Below, one piece after another: positions 18,204-28,361 of a stretch of 64,000 bases of DNA; positions within the stretch are counted from its first letter, which is position 1; every line of letters begins with the position of its first letter. This stretch comes from Polynucleobacter kasalickyi (GTDB lineage Bacteria; Pseudomonadota; Gammaproteobacteria; Burkholderiales; Burkholderiaceae). The notes under the pieces are model-generated. The model had not been told where the DNA came from. It was given only the letters and a program-made list of their open reading frames with translations, and ran no database searches. The stretch lies in contig NZ_FWXJ01000001.1 of assembly GCF_900176405.1 (NCBI RefSeq), positions 310,001 to 374,000 of the forward strand. Direction: 5' to 3'. The position numbers were made by a program, and so were the translations under genes.

Positions 18204-19538
18204 ATGGAATTATCTGTTAGCAACCTTGTATTCACATTGCTCATATTCTTTGGGGTATTTTCAGCAAGCGTATCTATTTTGCTGTTATTTGCATTCAAAA
18301 ATAATGAAAAATACTCTGCAGATGCCTTTGCACTGGGTTGCTTATTAGCGGGCCTTGCAGGCTTATCCACTGCCATTCGTTTACCGCACTATGCAGATAC
18401 ACCCTACAGAGTGGGACTCTTTTTTACTACCTCCTCATGGGTTTGCTTTATTTATTCCTATCAAATTCTCTTAGGTAATAAAATTTCTTTTAAACGATTG
18501 GTGACAAGGTCTTTGCTGTTCGGCACCGTTTATGTGATTTTAGTAAAGGTTCTTTTTGATCAAATTGGCTTTGCTAAAGTTCAATATCTAGTTGGTTTCT
18601 GTGGAATTGTGTTTAATTTTATCCTCGCATTTCTTTCCTTTAAAACCTATCAAAAATACCAACTCAGTGTAGCCTTACCAATTTGTGCAACTCACTTAGT
18701 TAGTATCGTCCTTTATTTTTTTGTACAACCTCCAGAGGTAAATACGGTCTCGAATCTGATTTGTTATGGAGCGATTATTGGGCTGATTCTGCTACGTTAT
18801 GTAGGTATGTTCAGTTTATTAGCCTCCGTTGAGTCTATTGCCAAGGGGGAATTGATGGTTGAAAATCATTTAATTCGGGCAGAGTTGGCAAGTAATAAGC
18901 TGAAGCAATCTGAAGAGCAATTTCTTGTCACACTCAATGCGCTAGCAAGTGCTCGTGACAATGAAACGGGTAACCATATTGTTCGAACCCAAAATTATGT
19001 CAAGATTATTGCTGTGCGCCTCAAAGAAAATGGTCATTACACCGATTATTTAACCGATGATTGTATCGATTTGTTATTTAAAGCGGCTCCTCTGCACGAT
19101 ATTGGCAAGGTGGGTATTCCTGATAGCATCCTTCTGAAAGGAGGCCCATTGAATCCAGAAGAGTGGGAAATCATGAAAACGCATGCTCTCATTGGTGAAT
19201 CGGTCCTAGGGGCAGCGAATCCAGAGAATGCTAGTGAGTCTAAGGTGATTGCTAAGGCGATTAAGATTGCTGGCGGGCATCATGAAAAGTGGGATGGTAC
19301 GGGCTATCCTCGAGGTTTAGCTGGAGAGGCTATTCCGCTAGAGGCAAGAATCATGGCGCTGGCTGATGTGTACGATGCACTGATCAGCGATCGCCCTTAC
19401 AAAAAAGCTTGGTCACATGAAGAGGCTTATCAGTATATTCTTTCCAAGCGAAGAACCCAATTTGAACCGCTGATTGTTGACGCATTTATTGTCGAAGCAG
19501 AGGCTTTCCAACGAGTTGCCCAACAATATATGGATTAA
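18204..19538 (+). CDS. Membrane HD-GYP domain phosphodiesterase
   Basis: A 444-residue protein with about seven N-terminal membrane helices (residues 5-210), a linker with coiled-coil character (about 215-240) and a C-terminal HD-GYP domain. The domain is intact: HDIGKVGIP at 298-306, the metal-binding HH and GTGYP in [11 protein letters not shown] (359-369), and [16 protein letters not shown]. Such enzymes degrade cyclic di-GMP. The membrane part is not a family I recognise and may sense a signal. GGGG before ATG 18204 makes it a better start than ATG 18186. Confidence 0.88.
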   Translation: MELSVSNLVFTLLIFFGVFSASVSILLLFAFKNNEKYSADAFALGCLLAGLAGLSTAIRLPHYADTPYRVGLFFTTSSWVCFIYSYQILLGNKISFKRLVTRSLLFGTVYVILVKVLFDQIGFAKVQYLVGFCGIVFNFILAFLSFKTYQKYQLSVALPICATHLVSIVLYFFVQPPEVNTVSNLICYGAIIGLILLRYVGMFSLLASVESIAKGELMVENHLIRAELASNKLKQSEEQFLVTLNALASARDNETGNHIVRTQNYVKIIAVRLKENGHYTDYLTDDCIDLLFKAAPLHDIGKVGIPDSILLKGGPLNPEEWEIMKTHALIGESVLGAANPENASESKVIAKAIKIAGGHHEKWDGTGYPRGLAGEAIPLEARIMALADVYDALISDRPYKKAWSHEEAYQYILSKRRTQFEPLIVDAFIVEAEAFQRVAQQYMD

Positions 19539-19590
19539 GATAAAATTAATTGAATTAATTGTTTAAAAATAATCGAACTCCATGCACCGT

Positions 19591-20763
19591 TCTATGAAGC
19601 TTTTTTTAAGTTTAGGACTATTCGTATTTTCTCTGTTTATTAGCTTTAAAACCTTTGCAGGAGAGGGGTTTCGTACGCATTACTCTCCAGCGGGTGCCTT
19701 AACTGGCGAAGCAGCTGTGGTCTTAAATGATCGACCAGGTTTTTTTGGGATAATGACAGGCTCATTCATCAATACCGATCAGCTTAATGATAAGGAGGGT
19801 AATAACGCTGCTAATCAGAGTGTTTACATCAAATCTTTTCCAAGCATAGCCACTCTTTTTCAAAATGCAACGGGTTCTAACACCTTAAGTGTTGGACAAG
19901 CATTTACACAGTCCCAGAGGCAAGTCAATTTGATTGGTGGATATGTGAGTTTAGACTCGTATTGGGGCGGAAAATTGATCGGTGCGGTTAACATTCCCTA
20001 TGCCAACGTGAGTCGTCAAGTAACCGCAACGGTTGATCCTAATCAAATTGCTCAGTTGCAAGCTTATGCAGTAGCCAACCCCGGTATTGCCGCCAACGTT
20101 AATAACACCATACGCGCATTAACTTCACAGGCCGCATCATTGGCTGCAAGCAAGTCTGGCAACGCTGAAGGATTGGGTGATATCCAGTTAACAGGAGCTT
20201 GGTCACACTTTAATGGCGTGAATACCAAATATGTGGCAAGCTTCAGTGTCACAACTCCAACCGGGACATTTAATGAAAATTACCCGGTCAATATCGGATT
20301 TGGATATTACACGTTCCTACCTGCGATGGCAGTGATTTACCAAGAGAAAGAATGGACGCTGGCTGGGCGGGCTTCCTATGGATATAACACTACGAACAAT
20401 AGTACCAGTTATAAAAGTGGAGACTTTCTAGCCGTTGAATTATTGGGTGCGTATCGTATGGCTGCTTGGGCAAACATTGGCGTCAATGTGATTCAGTTCA
20501 ATCAACTCACAGCGGATAGTTTTTCAGGTGCCGTGACTAGTATTTCAACTACCCAAAGCCCTGGTGGCTTGGCATCTCTGCTAGGGACCTCTGTACCAAT
20601 TGATGATGGGCAAAAGACTACCTTTACGGCAATTTCACCGTTTGTGGTGTTTCCGTTACCCTCAGTTAACTCCCTCTTAACATTTCAATATACCTTCATG
20701 CCCGTAGCTAAGGATTCGATTCATGCTAATTTCATGCAAGCCCGTTTGACAACACGTTTCTGA
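19591..20763 (+). CDS. MetA-pathway phenol degradation family outer-membrane protein
   Basis: Signal-peptide-bearing protein of 390 residues (hydrophobic residues 1-22, cleavage near TFAGEG) with a beta-barrel pattern and a C-terminal aromatic residue (TTRF). The start GFRTHYSPAGALTGEA fits the SphA/MetA-pathway family of putative outer-membrane channels found beside aromatic degradation genes. The role in uptake is inferred. It sits on its own between the HD-GYP gene and the sugar-acid module. An in-frame ATG at 19582 is a possible alternative start. Confidence 0.75.
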   Translation, partial: SMKLFLSLGLFVFSLFISFKTFAGEGFRTHYSPAGALTGEAAVVLNDRPGFFGIMTGSFINTDQLNDKEGNNAANQSVYIKSFPSIATLFQNATGSNTLSVGQAFTQSQRQVNLIGGYVSLDSYWGGKLIGAVNIPYANVSRQVTATVDPNQIAQLQAYAVANPGIAANVNNTIRALTSQAASLAASKSGNAEGLGDIQLTGAWSHFNGVNTKYVASFSVTTPTGTFNENYPVNIGFGYYTFLPAMAVIYQEKEWTLAGRASYGYNTTNNSTSYKSGDFLAVELLGAYRMAAWANIGVNVIQFNQLTADSFSGAVTSISTTQSPGGLASLLGTSVPIDDGQKTTFTAISPFVVFPLPSVNSLLTFQYTFMPVAKDSIHANFMQARLTTRF

Positions 20764-20795
20764 TGCATCTCCTGTTCAAACAAGGGATGCTTTCT
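20764..20795 (+). terminator. Probable terminator after the MetA-family gene
   Basis: GCATC and CC (20765-20772, one bulged base) can pair with GGGATGC (20784-20790), followed by TTTCT. It is a weak but well-placed hairpin between converging genes. Confidence 0.4.
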
Positions 20796-20815
20796 GCCTG
20801 AGCCTGCCTCAAAAA

Positions 20816-21958
20816 CTAGACTCTCGTGACAGATTTTAAATAGTCCTCATCAATCACCATTCCCCAACCAGGTTCTGTTGGCAATGTGTAAATACCATGA
20901 TTAAATGGCCGTTGTGCTTGATTTGCAATCAACTGATAGAAAAATGGATCCCGCCAAGGTAGCATCACTTCACCATAGAAACCATTGGCAACCCCTGCTG
21001 ACATCATGAGGCCAAATTGCGGTTCTAAATGTTGCATGACTTTGACACCAAAACAATTGGCAAGAGTTGCAACTCGGCGCCACTCTGTCGGACCACCTCC
21101 CCAGCTACCATCAAAATTACAAATATCAATCGCATTGGCTTGCATGAGGTCCCGACACCCAAAGCGGGTTAGCTCGCTTTGACCAGCAGTAATTGGCACG
21201 CCAGAGATAGAGCGCACTAAAGGCATTTCTGCTCGATCGTTATCCCATTTGCAGGGTTCTTCTAACCAATCTATGTTTAAATCTTTGGTGATTCTTGTGA
21301 ATTCCAATGCCTGTGCAATGGTCCATCCTTGGTTCGCATCACAGCCCAAGATGAAGTCATCACCCGCGGCTTTGCGCACGACTTCAACTCGTTTGGCATC
21401 TTCGCTCGGTGATTTTCCGCCTAGTTTTAATTTGATGCCGTAAATCCCAAAGGCTTTTAGTTCTTCTACCTCTTGAACCAGTCCTTCTAAATCATTTTTT
21501 TCACGATAATATCCGCCTAAAGCAAATACCTTGATTTCTTTTTTTGCGCCACCCCACAGAATATTAATCGGTAAATTGACCAACTTACCGATGGCATCAT
21601 GTAAGGCACTATCAATACAGGATTGAGCACGCAAGGCGATTCTACGATCCCGTAAAAAAGGTTCTGTCGCTTTTCTGGTAAGTGCCCAAATGTCCTCAAG
21701 CGAGGATACAGATTTGCCAATTAAAGCCGGCGCCATTTCTTCTTGAATCATCTGAATCACTGATGCTTGGAGAGCATCGTCATTGCCGTTAAAACATTCA
21801 CCAATGATGCCTGTATCGGTATGAATCCGAGTTAATATAGTACAACGATGTGAGAGTTTGAGCGTGGAGCCAGTTGCTAAACGCTCCATCTTTACTCTGA
21901 GTGGAATCGTTTCAATTCTGATGATTTTTGCTGATACGAGGGGGTGTGGATTGCTCAT
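20816..21958 (-). CDS. Enolase-superfamily (mandelate racemase/muconate lactonizing) enzyme
   Basis: A 380-residue enzyme with an N-terminal capping domain and a C-terminal barrel. Catalytic features visible are KLKLGG (the second barrel strand carrying the Lys pair), metal ligands in GCDANQG, DWLEEPC and TAGQSE, and a late HLEPQFGL segment with the His expected of mandelate-racemase-type dehydratases. An acid-sugar dehydratase is the most likely function, given the Bug receptor behind it and the DapA-like lyase nearby; the exact substrate cannot be read. It forms an operon with the Bug gene 16 bases upstream. Confidence 0.83.
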   Translation of the reverse strand: MSNPHPLVSAKIIRIETIPLRVKMERLATGSTLKLSHRCTILTRIHTDTGIIGECFNGNDDALQASVIQMIQEEMAPALIGKSVSSLEDIWALTRKATEPFLRDRRIALRAQSCIDSALHDAIGKLVNLPINILWGGAKKEIKVFALGGYYREKNDLEGLVQEVEELKAFGIYGIKLKLGGKSPSEDAKRVEVVRKAAGDDFILGCDANQGWTIAQALEFTRITKDLNIDWLEEPCKWDNDRAEMPLVRSISGVPITAGQSELTRFGCRDLMQANAIDICNFDGSWGGGPTEWRRVATLANCFGVKVMQHLEPQFGLMMSAGVANGFYGEVMLPWRDPFFYQLIANQAQRPFNHGIYTLPTEPGWGMVIDEDYLKSVTRV

Positions 21959-21974
21959 GTGTTTTCCAAATACT

Positions 21975-22955
21975 TTATTCAGGTTGTAGCTTTAGTTTTT
22001 TAATCAGTTGTGCCCACTTTTGGCTTTCAGCTTCCATAAATTTGCTGAAATCTTCAGGTCCCTGGTAAGCTACAGTGGCACTTTCTTCCGCTAATTTTTT
22101 AATGGTTTCAGGCTTGGATAAGATGTCGGCTAAAGTGGTTGATAATTTTTGGATGACTTCTGGTGGCGTTCCAACCGGTGCCAAAATACCCCACCAATTA
22201 TCGGCGTCATAACCTTTTAAACCAACTTCGCTGGCAGTGGGTACATCTGGTAACACTGCCTGACGTTTATTGCCACTGACTGCGAGTGGTCGTAATCGAT
22301 CACCTTTGATTAAAGATAAGCCTTGCAAAATTGTCCCTACAGAAATTTGCGCATGACCTGCTGCAACGTCTGCTAGGGCAGCCCCTGCCCCTTTATATGG
22401 AACATGGACTAATTGCAGGTCAGCTTGACTAGCGAACATCTCAGTGACTAAATGTTGAGAACTACCAACACCTGAAGAGACGAAATTGACTTGACCAGGA
22501 CGAGCTTTTGCATAAGCAATTAATTCAGGTAAGGTTTTAACAGGTAGCCCAGGATAAACGCTAATTACTTGAGGCGCTGTGCCAATCCGAGCAATTGGCG
22601 CAAAATCTTTGAGTGGGTGGTAGGGTAGTTTCTTATAAAGAGATGCGTTCGCCGTGTGCGGAGTCGAAATCAATAGCAGGGTATAGCCGTCTGGCTTTGA
22701 TTTGTTAACCAAATCGGTCCCCATGGTACCGCCTGCACCACCACGATTATCAACCACAAATGGCTCACCTAAGCGCTTTGTAAGTTGATCAGCGATAAAT
22801 CGGCCTACAATATCATTACTGCCACCCGTTGCAAAGGGAATCACTAAACGGACTGAGCGGTTCGGGTAACTAGGATCTGCGTGACTTGACATGGACACGA
22901 ATAAAAAAAAGGATAGTACCCAATGCAAGGCATTCATTTTGAAGCTTTTTAACAT
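21975..22955 (-). CDS. Bug/TctC-family periplasmic solute receptor
   Basis: A 326-residue tripartite tricarboxylate transporter receptor with a signal peptide (residues 1-26, ending SSHADPSYP). Family motifs are VRLVIPFATGGSNDIVGR, VVDNRGGAGGTMGTDLV, VPYKGAGAALADVAAGH and DNWWGILAPVGTP. It binds an organic acid in the periplasm. No TctA or TctB membrane partners are in the window. It is the first gene of the pair with the enolase-superfamily enzyme. Met7 is an alternative start. Confidence 0.92.
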   Translation of the reverse strand: MLKSFKMNALHWVLSFFLFVSMSSHADPSYPNRSVRLVIPFATGGSNDIVGRFIADQLTKRLGEPFVVDNRGGAGGTMGTDLVNKSKPDGYTLLLISTPHTANASLYKKLPYHPLKDFAPIARIGTAPQVISVYPGLPVKTLPELIAYAKARPGQVNFVSSGVGSSQHLVTEMFASQADLQLVHVPYKGAGAALADVAAGHAQISVGTILQGLSLIKGDRLRPLAVSGNKRQAVLPDVPTASEVGLKGYDADNWWGILAPVGTPPEVIQKLSTTLADILSKPETIKKLAEESATVAYQGPEDFSKFMEAESQKWAQLIKKLKLQPE

Positions 22956-23145
22956 GCGCTAGTCTCTGATTAATTAATTATTAGATACCTATTTTAGTCT
23001 ATGGAGTTGATGAATTACCATGGTTTGAAAATTACGTATGTATTTCAATTACAGGATCACCCGATCTAAAAATGCTAAAGTATTCCCAAAGAACAACTAA
23101 AACTGAACAAAATAGTTCAAATATTAAAAATATCGGGGATTAATC

Positions 23146-24135
23146 ATGAGGCAAGCTTTTCTAATGAAAGTGATTACTTTCATTGCATTCACAGTATTTC
23201 ATTCAATGGTATTAGCGGCAGAAATAACGCTGAATTCCTATCCCTCTCGACCTGTAAAGATCATTGTGCCTTATGGCCCTGGTGGTGGGTCCGATATTAT
23301 TATTCGGGCTTTGCAGAATAAACTTGCGGAAAACTTGGGGCAAGCCATCATTGTGGAAAACAAGCCCGGCGCAAGTACGATTTTAGGAACTGATTTGGTT
23401 GCTAAAAGTAATCCAGATGGTTATACAGCGCTCATTGTCGATATGGCATTTTTAGTCAATCCAAGTTTATTTACGAAGTTGCCGTATGACAGTCAAAAAG
23501 ACTTTATTCCTGTCATACAGCTCGTTTCAACACCTTCCATTATGTTGGCATCCACGAAGATGCCTTTCAAAAATCTAAAGGAGTTTATCCAACAAGCCAA
23601 ACTTGCTCCTGGTAAATTAAGTTACGCCTCTGCTGGTTTTGGTACGGGTGGTCATATGGCTAGTGAGATGCTCAAGGTAGTGGGTGGGATTGATTTAGTA
23701 CATATCCCCTACAAAGGTGCAGGTCCTGCGATGACAGACACTTTAGGCGGCCACGTAAGTATTCTCTTCACTACCGTTGGCGCAGCAAAACCCTACGTGG
23801 AAGCTGGTCAAATACAGGGTTTGGGAATTACGAGTGATAAGCGCTCAGAGGCCTTACCTCAAGTCCCCACTTTTGCTGAATTAGGTTATCCGGAAGTCAA
23901 TGCCAATATTGTTTGGGGAATATTTTTACCGGCTGGTGTTCCTAAAGAAATTGTGCAAAAACTTAACTTGGCATTTAATGCCAGTCTACAGTCGCCGGAA
24001 ATGAAGCAACGCTTATCCGAGTTAGGGTTTACGCCGAATGGCGGAAGCGCACAACTTTGGACCTCTGAGGTGCAGAATTTAACGAATAATTGGTCAAAAA
24101 TTGTGAAACAAGCCAACATTAAGCCAGAGCAATAG
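23146..24135 (+). CDS. Bug/TctC-family periplasmic solute receptor
   Basis: A 329-residue Bug receptor with a signal peptide (residues 1-25, ending VLAAEI) and motifs VKIIVPYGPGGGSDIIIR, VENKPGASTILGTDLV, VHIPYKGAGPAMTDTLGGH and NIVWGIFLPAGVP. It is divergent from the other Bug gene across a 190-base regulatory region and is followed by a DapA-like lyase, so both divergent units could serve one substrate. Confidence 0.92.
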   Translation: MRQAFLMKVITFIAFTVFHSMVLAAEITLNSYPSRPVKIIVPYGPGGGSDIIIRALQNKLAENLGQAIIVENKPGASTILGTDLVAKSNPDGYTALIVDMAFLVNPSLFTKLPYDSQKDFIPVIQLVSTPSIMLASTKMPFKNLKEFIQQAKLAPGKLSYASAGFGTGGHMASEMLKVVGGIDLVHIPYKGAGPAMTDTLGGHVSILFTTVGAAKPYVEAGQIQGLGITSDKRSEALPQVPTFAELGYPEVNANIVWGIFLPAGVPKEIVQKLNLAFNASLQSPEMKQRLSELGFTPNGGSAQLWTSEVQNLTNNWSKIVKQANIKPEQ

Positions 24136-24244
24136 TAAGCGGAATCTTGAATTGAATGAATTTATGGTTAATTTTTTAAATAACCTAAAAAACTCAAATA
24201 AACTAGTGTAATCTTAATGAAAAAATATCTATTTGGAGATCAAA

Positions 24245-25165
24245 GTGGCATTACATCCTAGCAGCCTTCCCGCAGTTCTTTCACCAGTTTTGACACCAGT
24301 GCAAAGTGATGGCGAAATTTTATTAGAACTCTTTGCTAAGCAATGTGGTTGGTTGCAAAAAAGCAATGTCGGTTTAGCGGTGTTTGGCACCAACTCCGAA
24401 GGGAATTCTTTTTCTGCATCTCAAAAGATTAATGCCCTAGAATATTTGGTGAATCATGGCCTAGCAGCGAATCAAATGATGCCTGGTACGGGAGCTTGTG
24501 CAGTAGCGGATGCAGTTACCATGACCCGCGCTACTCTTGAACTGGGTTGTTCAGGGGCTTTGATGTTACCGCCTTTTTATTACAAGGATCCCGCAGAGGA
24601 TGGCTTATTTGCTTACTATGCCCAAATCATTGAAAAGATTGGCAGTGACCAATTAAAAATATATGTTTACAACATTCCACCCGTTGTAAAGTTTGGCATT
24701 CCAGTCACGCTATTAGAGCGCCTCGTCGCTGCTTACCCGAATACGGTCGTGGGCATGAAGGATAGTTCCGGCGATTGGGAATATACCAAAGCTTGTTTAG
24801 ATGCTTTAAGTCCCAAAGGCTTTAGAGTTTACGCTGGTAGCGAAAGTTTTTTACTGAGAACATTAAGAGCTGGTGGAGCCGGGTGCATTTCTGCCACTGC
24901 CAATGTGAATCCTGCCGCAATTGCCCATTTAGCGACCCATTGGCAAGATGACAATGCCGATGAGTTACAAGCTGGTTTAGACGTGGTGAGAACGACCTTT
25001 GCTAAATACCCGATGATTCCAGCCATGAAAGCTGCATGTGCCAGATACTCAGGTAACAATCAATGGTCTCAATTGTGCCCCCCACTCCTGACCTTACCGC
25101 AAGAGACTCAGGAAAAACTTTTTACGGATTTAGATACGATTCAATTTGCTATGCCAGGCCTTTAA
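24245..25165 (+). CDS. DapA-family (dihydrodipicolinate synthase-like) lyase
   Basis: Class I aldolase of about 306 residues, (beta/alpha)8 fold. The Schiff-base lysine is in VVGMKDSSGDW and the catalytic Tyr in KIYVYNIPPVV; the N-terminal FGTNSEGNSF loop matches the phosphate/carboxylate-binding GTTGE loop. The family includes 2-keto-3-deoxy acid aldolases and dehydratases as well as DapA. The neighbouring enolase-superfamily dehydratase and Bug receptors point to sugar-acid breakdown rather than lysine synthesis. The start is GTG 24245 with GGAG six bases upstream; an in-frame TTG at 24233 contains no better site. Confidence 0.82.
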   Translation: MALHPSSLPAVLSPVLTPVQSDGEILLELFAKQCGWLQKSNVGLAVFGTNSEGNSFSASQKINALEYLVNHGLAANQMMPGTGACAVADAVTMTRATLELGCSGALMLPPFYYKDPAEDGLFAYYAQIIEKIGSDQLKIYVYNIPPVVKFGIPVTLLERLVAAYPNTVVGMKDSSGDWEYTKACLDALSPKGFRVYAGSESFLLRTLRAGGAGCISATANVNPAAIAHLATHWQDDNADELQAGLDVVRTTFAKYPMIPAMKAACARYSGNNQWSQLCPPLLTLPQETQEKLFTDLDTIQFAMPGL

Positions 25166-25203
25166 TTTAGATTCTTACAATTCATCATGCTTAGGAGACG
25201 TTC

Positions 25204-26169
25204 ATGAAATTCAAAATAATTAAAACTATCGTGGGTATTACCTTAGGGTTCACCGCTTTAACTTGCCATGTTCAAGCTGAAAATGTTTCGATTGCTACCG
25301 GTGGTACTGGCGGGGTTTACTATCCGATGGGTGGCGGTCTAGCAGCTGTCCTCTCGAAGTATTTGCCAACGATGCAAGCTACCGCCGAAGTAACTGGCGG
25401 TACCGTAGATAATATTAATTTAGTTGGCTCAGGTAAGCCGTATATTGGTTTTGGAATGACCGATGCTGCTCAAGATGCTTTTGCTGGTCAAGGAAAATTC
25501 GTTAATAAGAAACAAAATATTCGTGCCTTATTAGTGCTGTACCCAAATCGGATGCATTTAGTGAGTGTGGAAAGTACGGGTGTGAAATCTGTCGCGGATC
25601 TCAAAGGGAAGCATGTCAGTACAGGTAGCCCAGGTAGTGCAACAGAAGTAATGGCTTTCAGATTACTAGAAGCAGCGGGCTTAGATAAAGATAAAGACAT
25701 TAAAAGAGAGCGCTTGGGTGCTGCTGAGTCGGTGAACGCCATCAAAGACCGCAAGATTGATGCCTTTTTCTGGGTCGGTGGTTTACCAACGGCAGCAGTG
25801 ACTGACCTTGCTAATTCGCCTGGCATGAAAATTGCCATGGTGGATCATGATGACTATGTCGCCAAAATGAATCAGAAGTACGGCAGCATTTATTTCAAAG
25901 ATGTGATTCCTAAAGCGATGTACTCTGGTATGGCAAAGGATAATCAAATTGCTTCTGTAGCAAATATCTTATTCGTTAATGCCAGTATGTCAGATAAAGA
26001 TGCTTACACCATTGTAAAAACCATTTTTGATAAATTGCCTGAATTAATTAACGTGCATTCAGAGTACAAAAATATCAAACTTGAGGCTCAAAAATCGAAT
26101 GCAGCAGTTGTCCCATTTCACCCTGGGGCCTTGCAGTACTTTAAAGAAAAAGGGGTTAAAGTCGATTAA
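25204..26169 (+). CDS. TAXI-family TRAP transporter solute-binding protein
   Basis: Periplasmic receptor of 321 residues with a signal peptide (cleaved near VQAENV) and the TAXI signature VSIATGGTGGVYYPMGG. Further blocks are LYPNRMHLVS, LKGKHVSTGSPGSATEVMA and FFWVGGLPTAAV. It delivers a carboxylic acid to the fused TRAP permease encoded next. The position directly before 3-hydroxybenzoate and gentisate genes suggests an aromatic acid ligand (inference). AGGAGA upstream supports the start. Confidence 0.93.
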   Translation: MKFKIIKTIVGITLGFTALTCHVQAENVSIATGGTGGVYYPMGGGLAAVLSKYLPTMQATAEVTGGTVDNINLVGSGKPYIGFGMTDAAQDAFAGQGKFVNKKQNIRALLVLYPNRMHLVSVESTGVKSVADLKGKHVSTGSPGSATEVMAFRLLEAAGLDKDKDIKRERLGAAESVNAIKDRKIDAFFWVGGLPTAAVTDLANSPGMKIAMVDHDDYVAKMNQKYGSIYFKDVIPKAMYSGMAKDNQIASVANILFVNASMSDKDAYTIVKTIFDKLPELINVHSEYKNIKLEAQKSNAAVVPFHPGALQYFKEKGVKVD

Positions 26170-26225
26170 CGCATCTGTATTTGCTGGATGATCCCCACTA
26201 AATTAGCACCCATATCAATAAAACT

Positions 26226-28253
26226 ATGACGACACAGACGACTGCATCAACGGAGATTGATGATTTAACGCAAGCACAACTTGATTCTTTTATTAAACAA
26301 GAAGAGGGAGATGCAAACGATTACAGGGGGTGGATTGGTGTCGTCATTACGCTCGTTGCGGTGGGGATGTCTTTATTTCATTTATATGCTGCTTACTCGA
26401 TCGTGCCGACACAAGTTCTGCGTACTGTGCACGTCGGTATCGTCCTGTTTTTAGTTTATTTAAGTTTCCCAATTGCCGCACGATTTAAAAATCGATTAAT
26501 GTGGTGGGATATTTTGATGGCTTTTGCATCACTTGGGGTGGTCTACTATATTTTGTCAGGTGGGGATGATTTTATGGACCGCAATACTAGTCCAGATCCC
26601 TTCGATTTGTATGTTGGTTTAGGTTTTATTTTTCTCATTTTAGAAGCGTTGAGACGTACCAACGGTTTGATTTTATTAGCGGTGACCTTGAGCTTCTTAG
26701 CCTATGCATTACTTGGTAACTATTTGCCAGCACCCTGGACACATAAGGGCTACGATGTGTCTCGCTTAGTGGGTTATATGTATATGACCTTGGAGGGCAT
26801 TTTTAGTACGGCGATTGATGTTTCTTCAACCCTGATCATTCTGTTTACCATTTTTGGCGCCTTCTTACAATTCACGGGAGCTGGTAAGTTCTTTATTGAT
26901 TTCTCTTTTGCTGCTATGGGTGGTAAAAGTTCAGGAGTAGGACGCACGATTGTGATGTCCTCTTTTTTACTGGGCGGTCCTTCAGGATCTGGGGTTGCGA
27001 CGACCGTGACAGTGGGTTCCGTTGCCGCTAGTATGTTGAATAAAATTGGTTACGATAAAAATGCGGCGGGCGGACTTTTAGCTGCTGGTGGTTTAGGGGC
27101 TATTATTTCGCCACCTGTTCTGGGTGCGGCAGCCTTCTTAATTGCTGATTTTCTTAAAATATCTTATTTAGATGTTTTGCTCATGGCGACGATCCCGACA
27201 ATCTTGTTTTATCTGGGTTTGTTTGTCATGGTAGAAATTGATGTACGTAAATATTCCCTCCATTTACAAAAAATTGATGCCGTCGATACGGCCTGGAATT
27301 TGACCAAAAAATATTGGTACCACTTCTTTTCGTTGATCTCTATTGTGGTCTTTATGTTGGTTGGATTCTCACCCGTAATGGCAGTCTTTTGGGCGACGGT
27401 TACTTCAGCGATTTCAAGTATGATTCGCGCTGATACTGCAATCTTGTCATGGGCTTTCATGAAAGGTAAAGAACCCTTTTGGAAGGGTCTGTATCAATCG
27501 AACCTCGTGAAAGCTTTAGCGAGTGGCTCAACTGGGGTACTTGCGATTGCTGTGACTTGTGCGGGAGCTGGCCTAATCGTCGGTACTGTCACTTTGACGG
27601 GCTTAGGGTTGAAGTTTAGTAGTATTGTGATCCAATATTCAGGCGGCTCTTTATTATTGACCACTATTTTCACTGCGCTGATTGTTTGGATTGTCGGCCT
27701 AGCCGTGCCAGTGACCGCTTCCTACATTATCTGTGCGGTGATTGCCGCTCCAGCCCTCATTAATTTAGGCGTGCCAGCTTTTGCTGCACATATGTTTATA
27801 TTCTATTACGCAGTACTTTCCGAGGTTTCCCCACCAACTGCTTTATCGCCATTTGCTGCCGCTGCCATTTGTAAAGGTGACCCCTACAAGACGACTTTAC
27901 AAACCTGGAAATATGTTGCCCCAGCAATCTTGGTACCGTTTATGTTTGTGTTGGATAAATCTGGTGTCAGTTTATTGTTGATGGGTTCAACCACCGCGCT
28001 TGCAAGTGCGAACTGGTTCATGATTTTTGAATCTTTTGCGACGGCAGTGATTGGGGTCATTGCACTTGCGGGTGGTTTGCAGGGGTGGTTTATTGTGAAA
28101 GATAATTTCGTTGAACGCTGGATGTTGATTTTGTCAGGCGTTGCTTTAGCCTACCCATCCTTCGAAGCTGACATCGTTGGTATCGTTGGTTTTATTGTGG
28201 TAATTGTTCTGCAGGTTCTAAGAAAAAATCGTCAATCGCCACAGCCATCGTAG
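26226..28253 (+). CDS. TRAP transporter permease, fused 4TM/12TM type
   Basis: A 675-residue membrane protein joining the small DctQ-like and large DctM-like parts, the form used by TAXI systems. The first four helices (about 40-140) precede the DctM block with FLLGGPSGSGVATTVTVGSV and LAAGGLGAIISPPVLGAAAF, followed by a second pseudo-symmetric half (about 420-560) with SEVSPPTALSPFAAAA. Two or more helices follow at the C-terminus. Uptake is driven by an ion gradient. Confidence 0.94.
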   Translation: MTTQTTASTEIDDLTQAQLDSFIKQEEGDANDYRGWIGVVITLVAVGMSLFHLYAAYSIVPTQVLRTVHVGIVLFLVYLSFPIAARFKNRLMWWDILMAFASLGVVYYILSGGDDFMDRNTSPDPFDLYVGLGFIFLILEALRRTNGLILLAVTLSFLAYALLGNYLPAPWTHKGYDVSRLVGYMYMTLEGIFSTAIDVSSTLIILFTIFGAFLQFTGAGKFFIDFSFAAMGGKSSGVGRTIVMSSFLLGGPSGSGVATTVTVGSVAASMLNKIGYDKNAAGGLLAAGGLGAIISPPVLGAAAFLIADFLKISYLDVLLMATIPTILFYLGLFVMVEIDVRKYSLHLQKIDAVDTAWNLTKKYWYHFFSLISIVVFMLVGFSPVMAVFWATVTSAISSMIRADTAILSWAFMKGKEPFWKGLYQSNLVKALASGSTGVLAIAVTCAGAGLIVGTVTLTGLGLKFSSIVIQYSGGSLLLTTIFTALIVWIVGLAVPVTASYIICAVIAAPALINLGVPAFAAHMFIFYYAVLSEVSPPTALSPFAAAAICKGDPYKTTLQTWKYVAPAILVPFMFVLDKSGVSLLLMGSTTALASANWFMIFESFATAVIGVIALAGGLQGWFIVKDNFVERWMLILSGVALAYPSFEADIVGIVGFIVVIVLQVLRKNRQSPQPS

Positions 28254-28361
28254 TGAAAATGAAGTGTTAGATGAATTGCACCTGCTTCTTGGGTGAGTTA
28301 GAGCTGTTTGGAATAAAATCATCTTTAGAAAAATTACTTCATTACTTTCGGAAAGAATCAG

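Noticed and set aside
24245..25165. Annotation as the lysine-pathway dapA
   Set aside because: Gene context is sugar-acid catabolism; the family contains many aldolases, so only a family call is safe.
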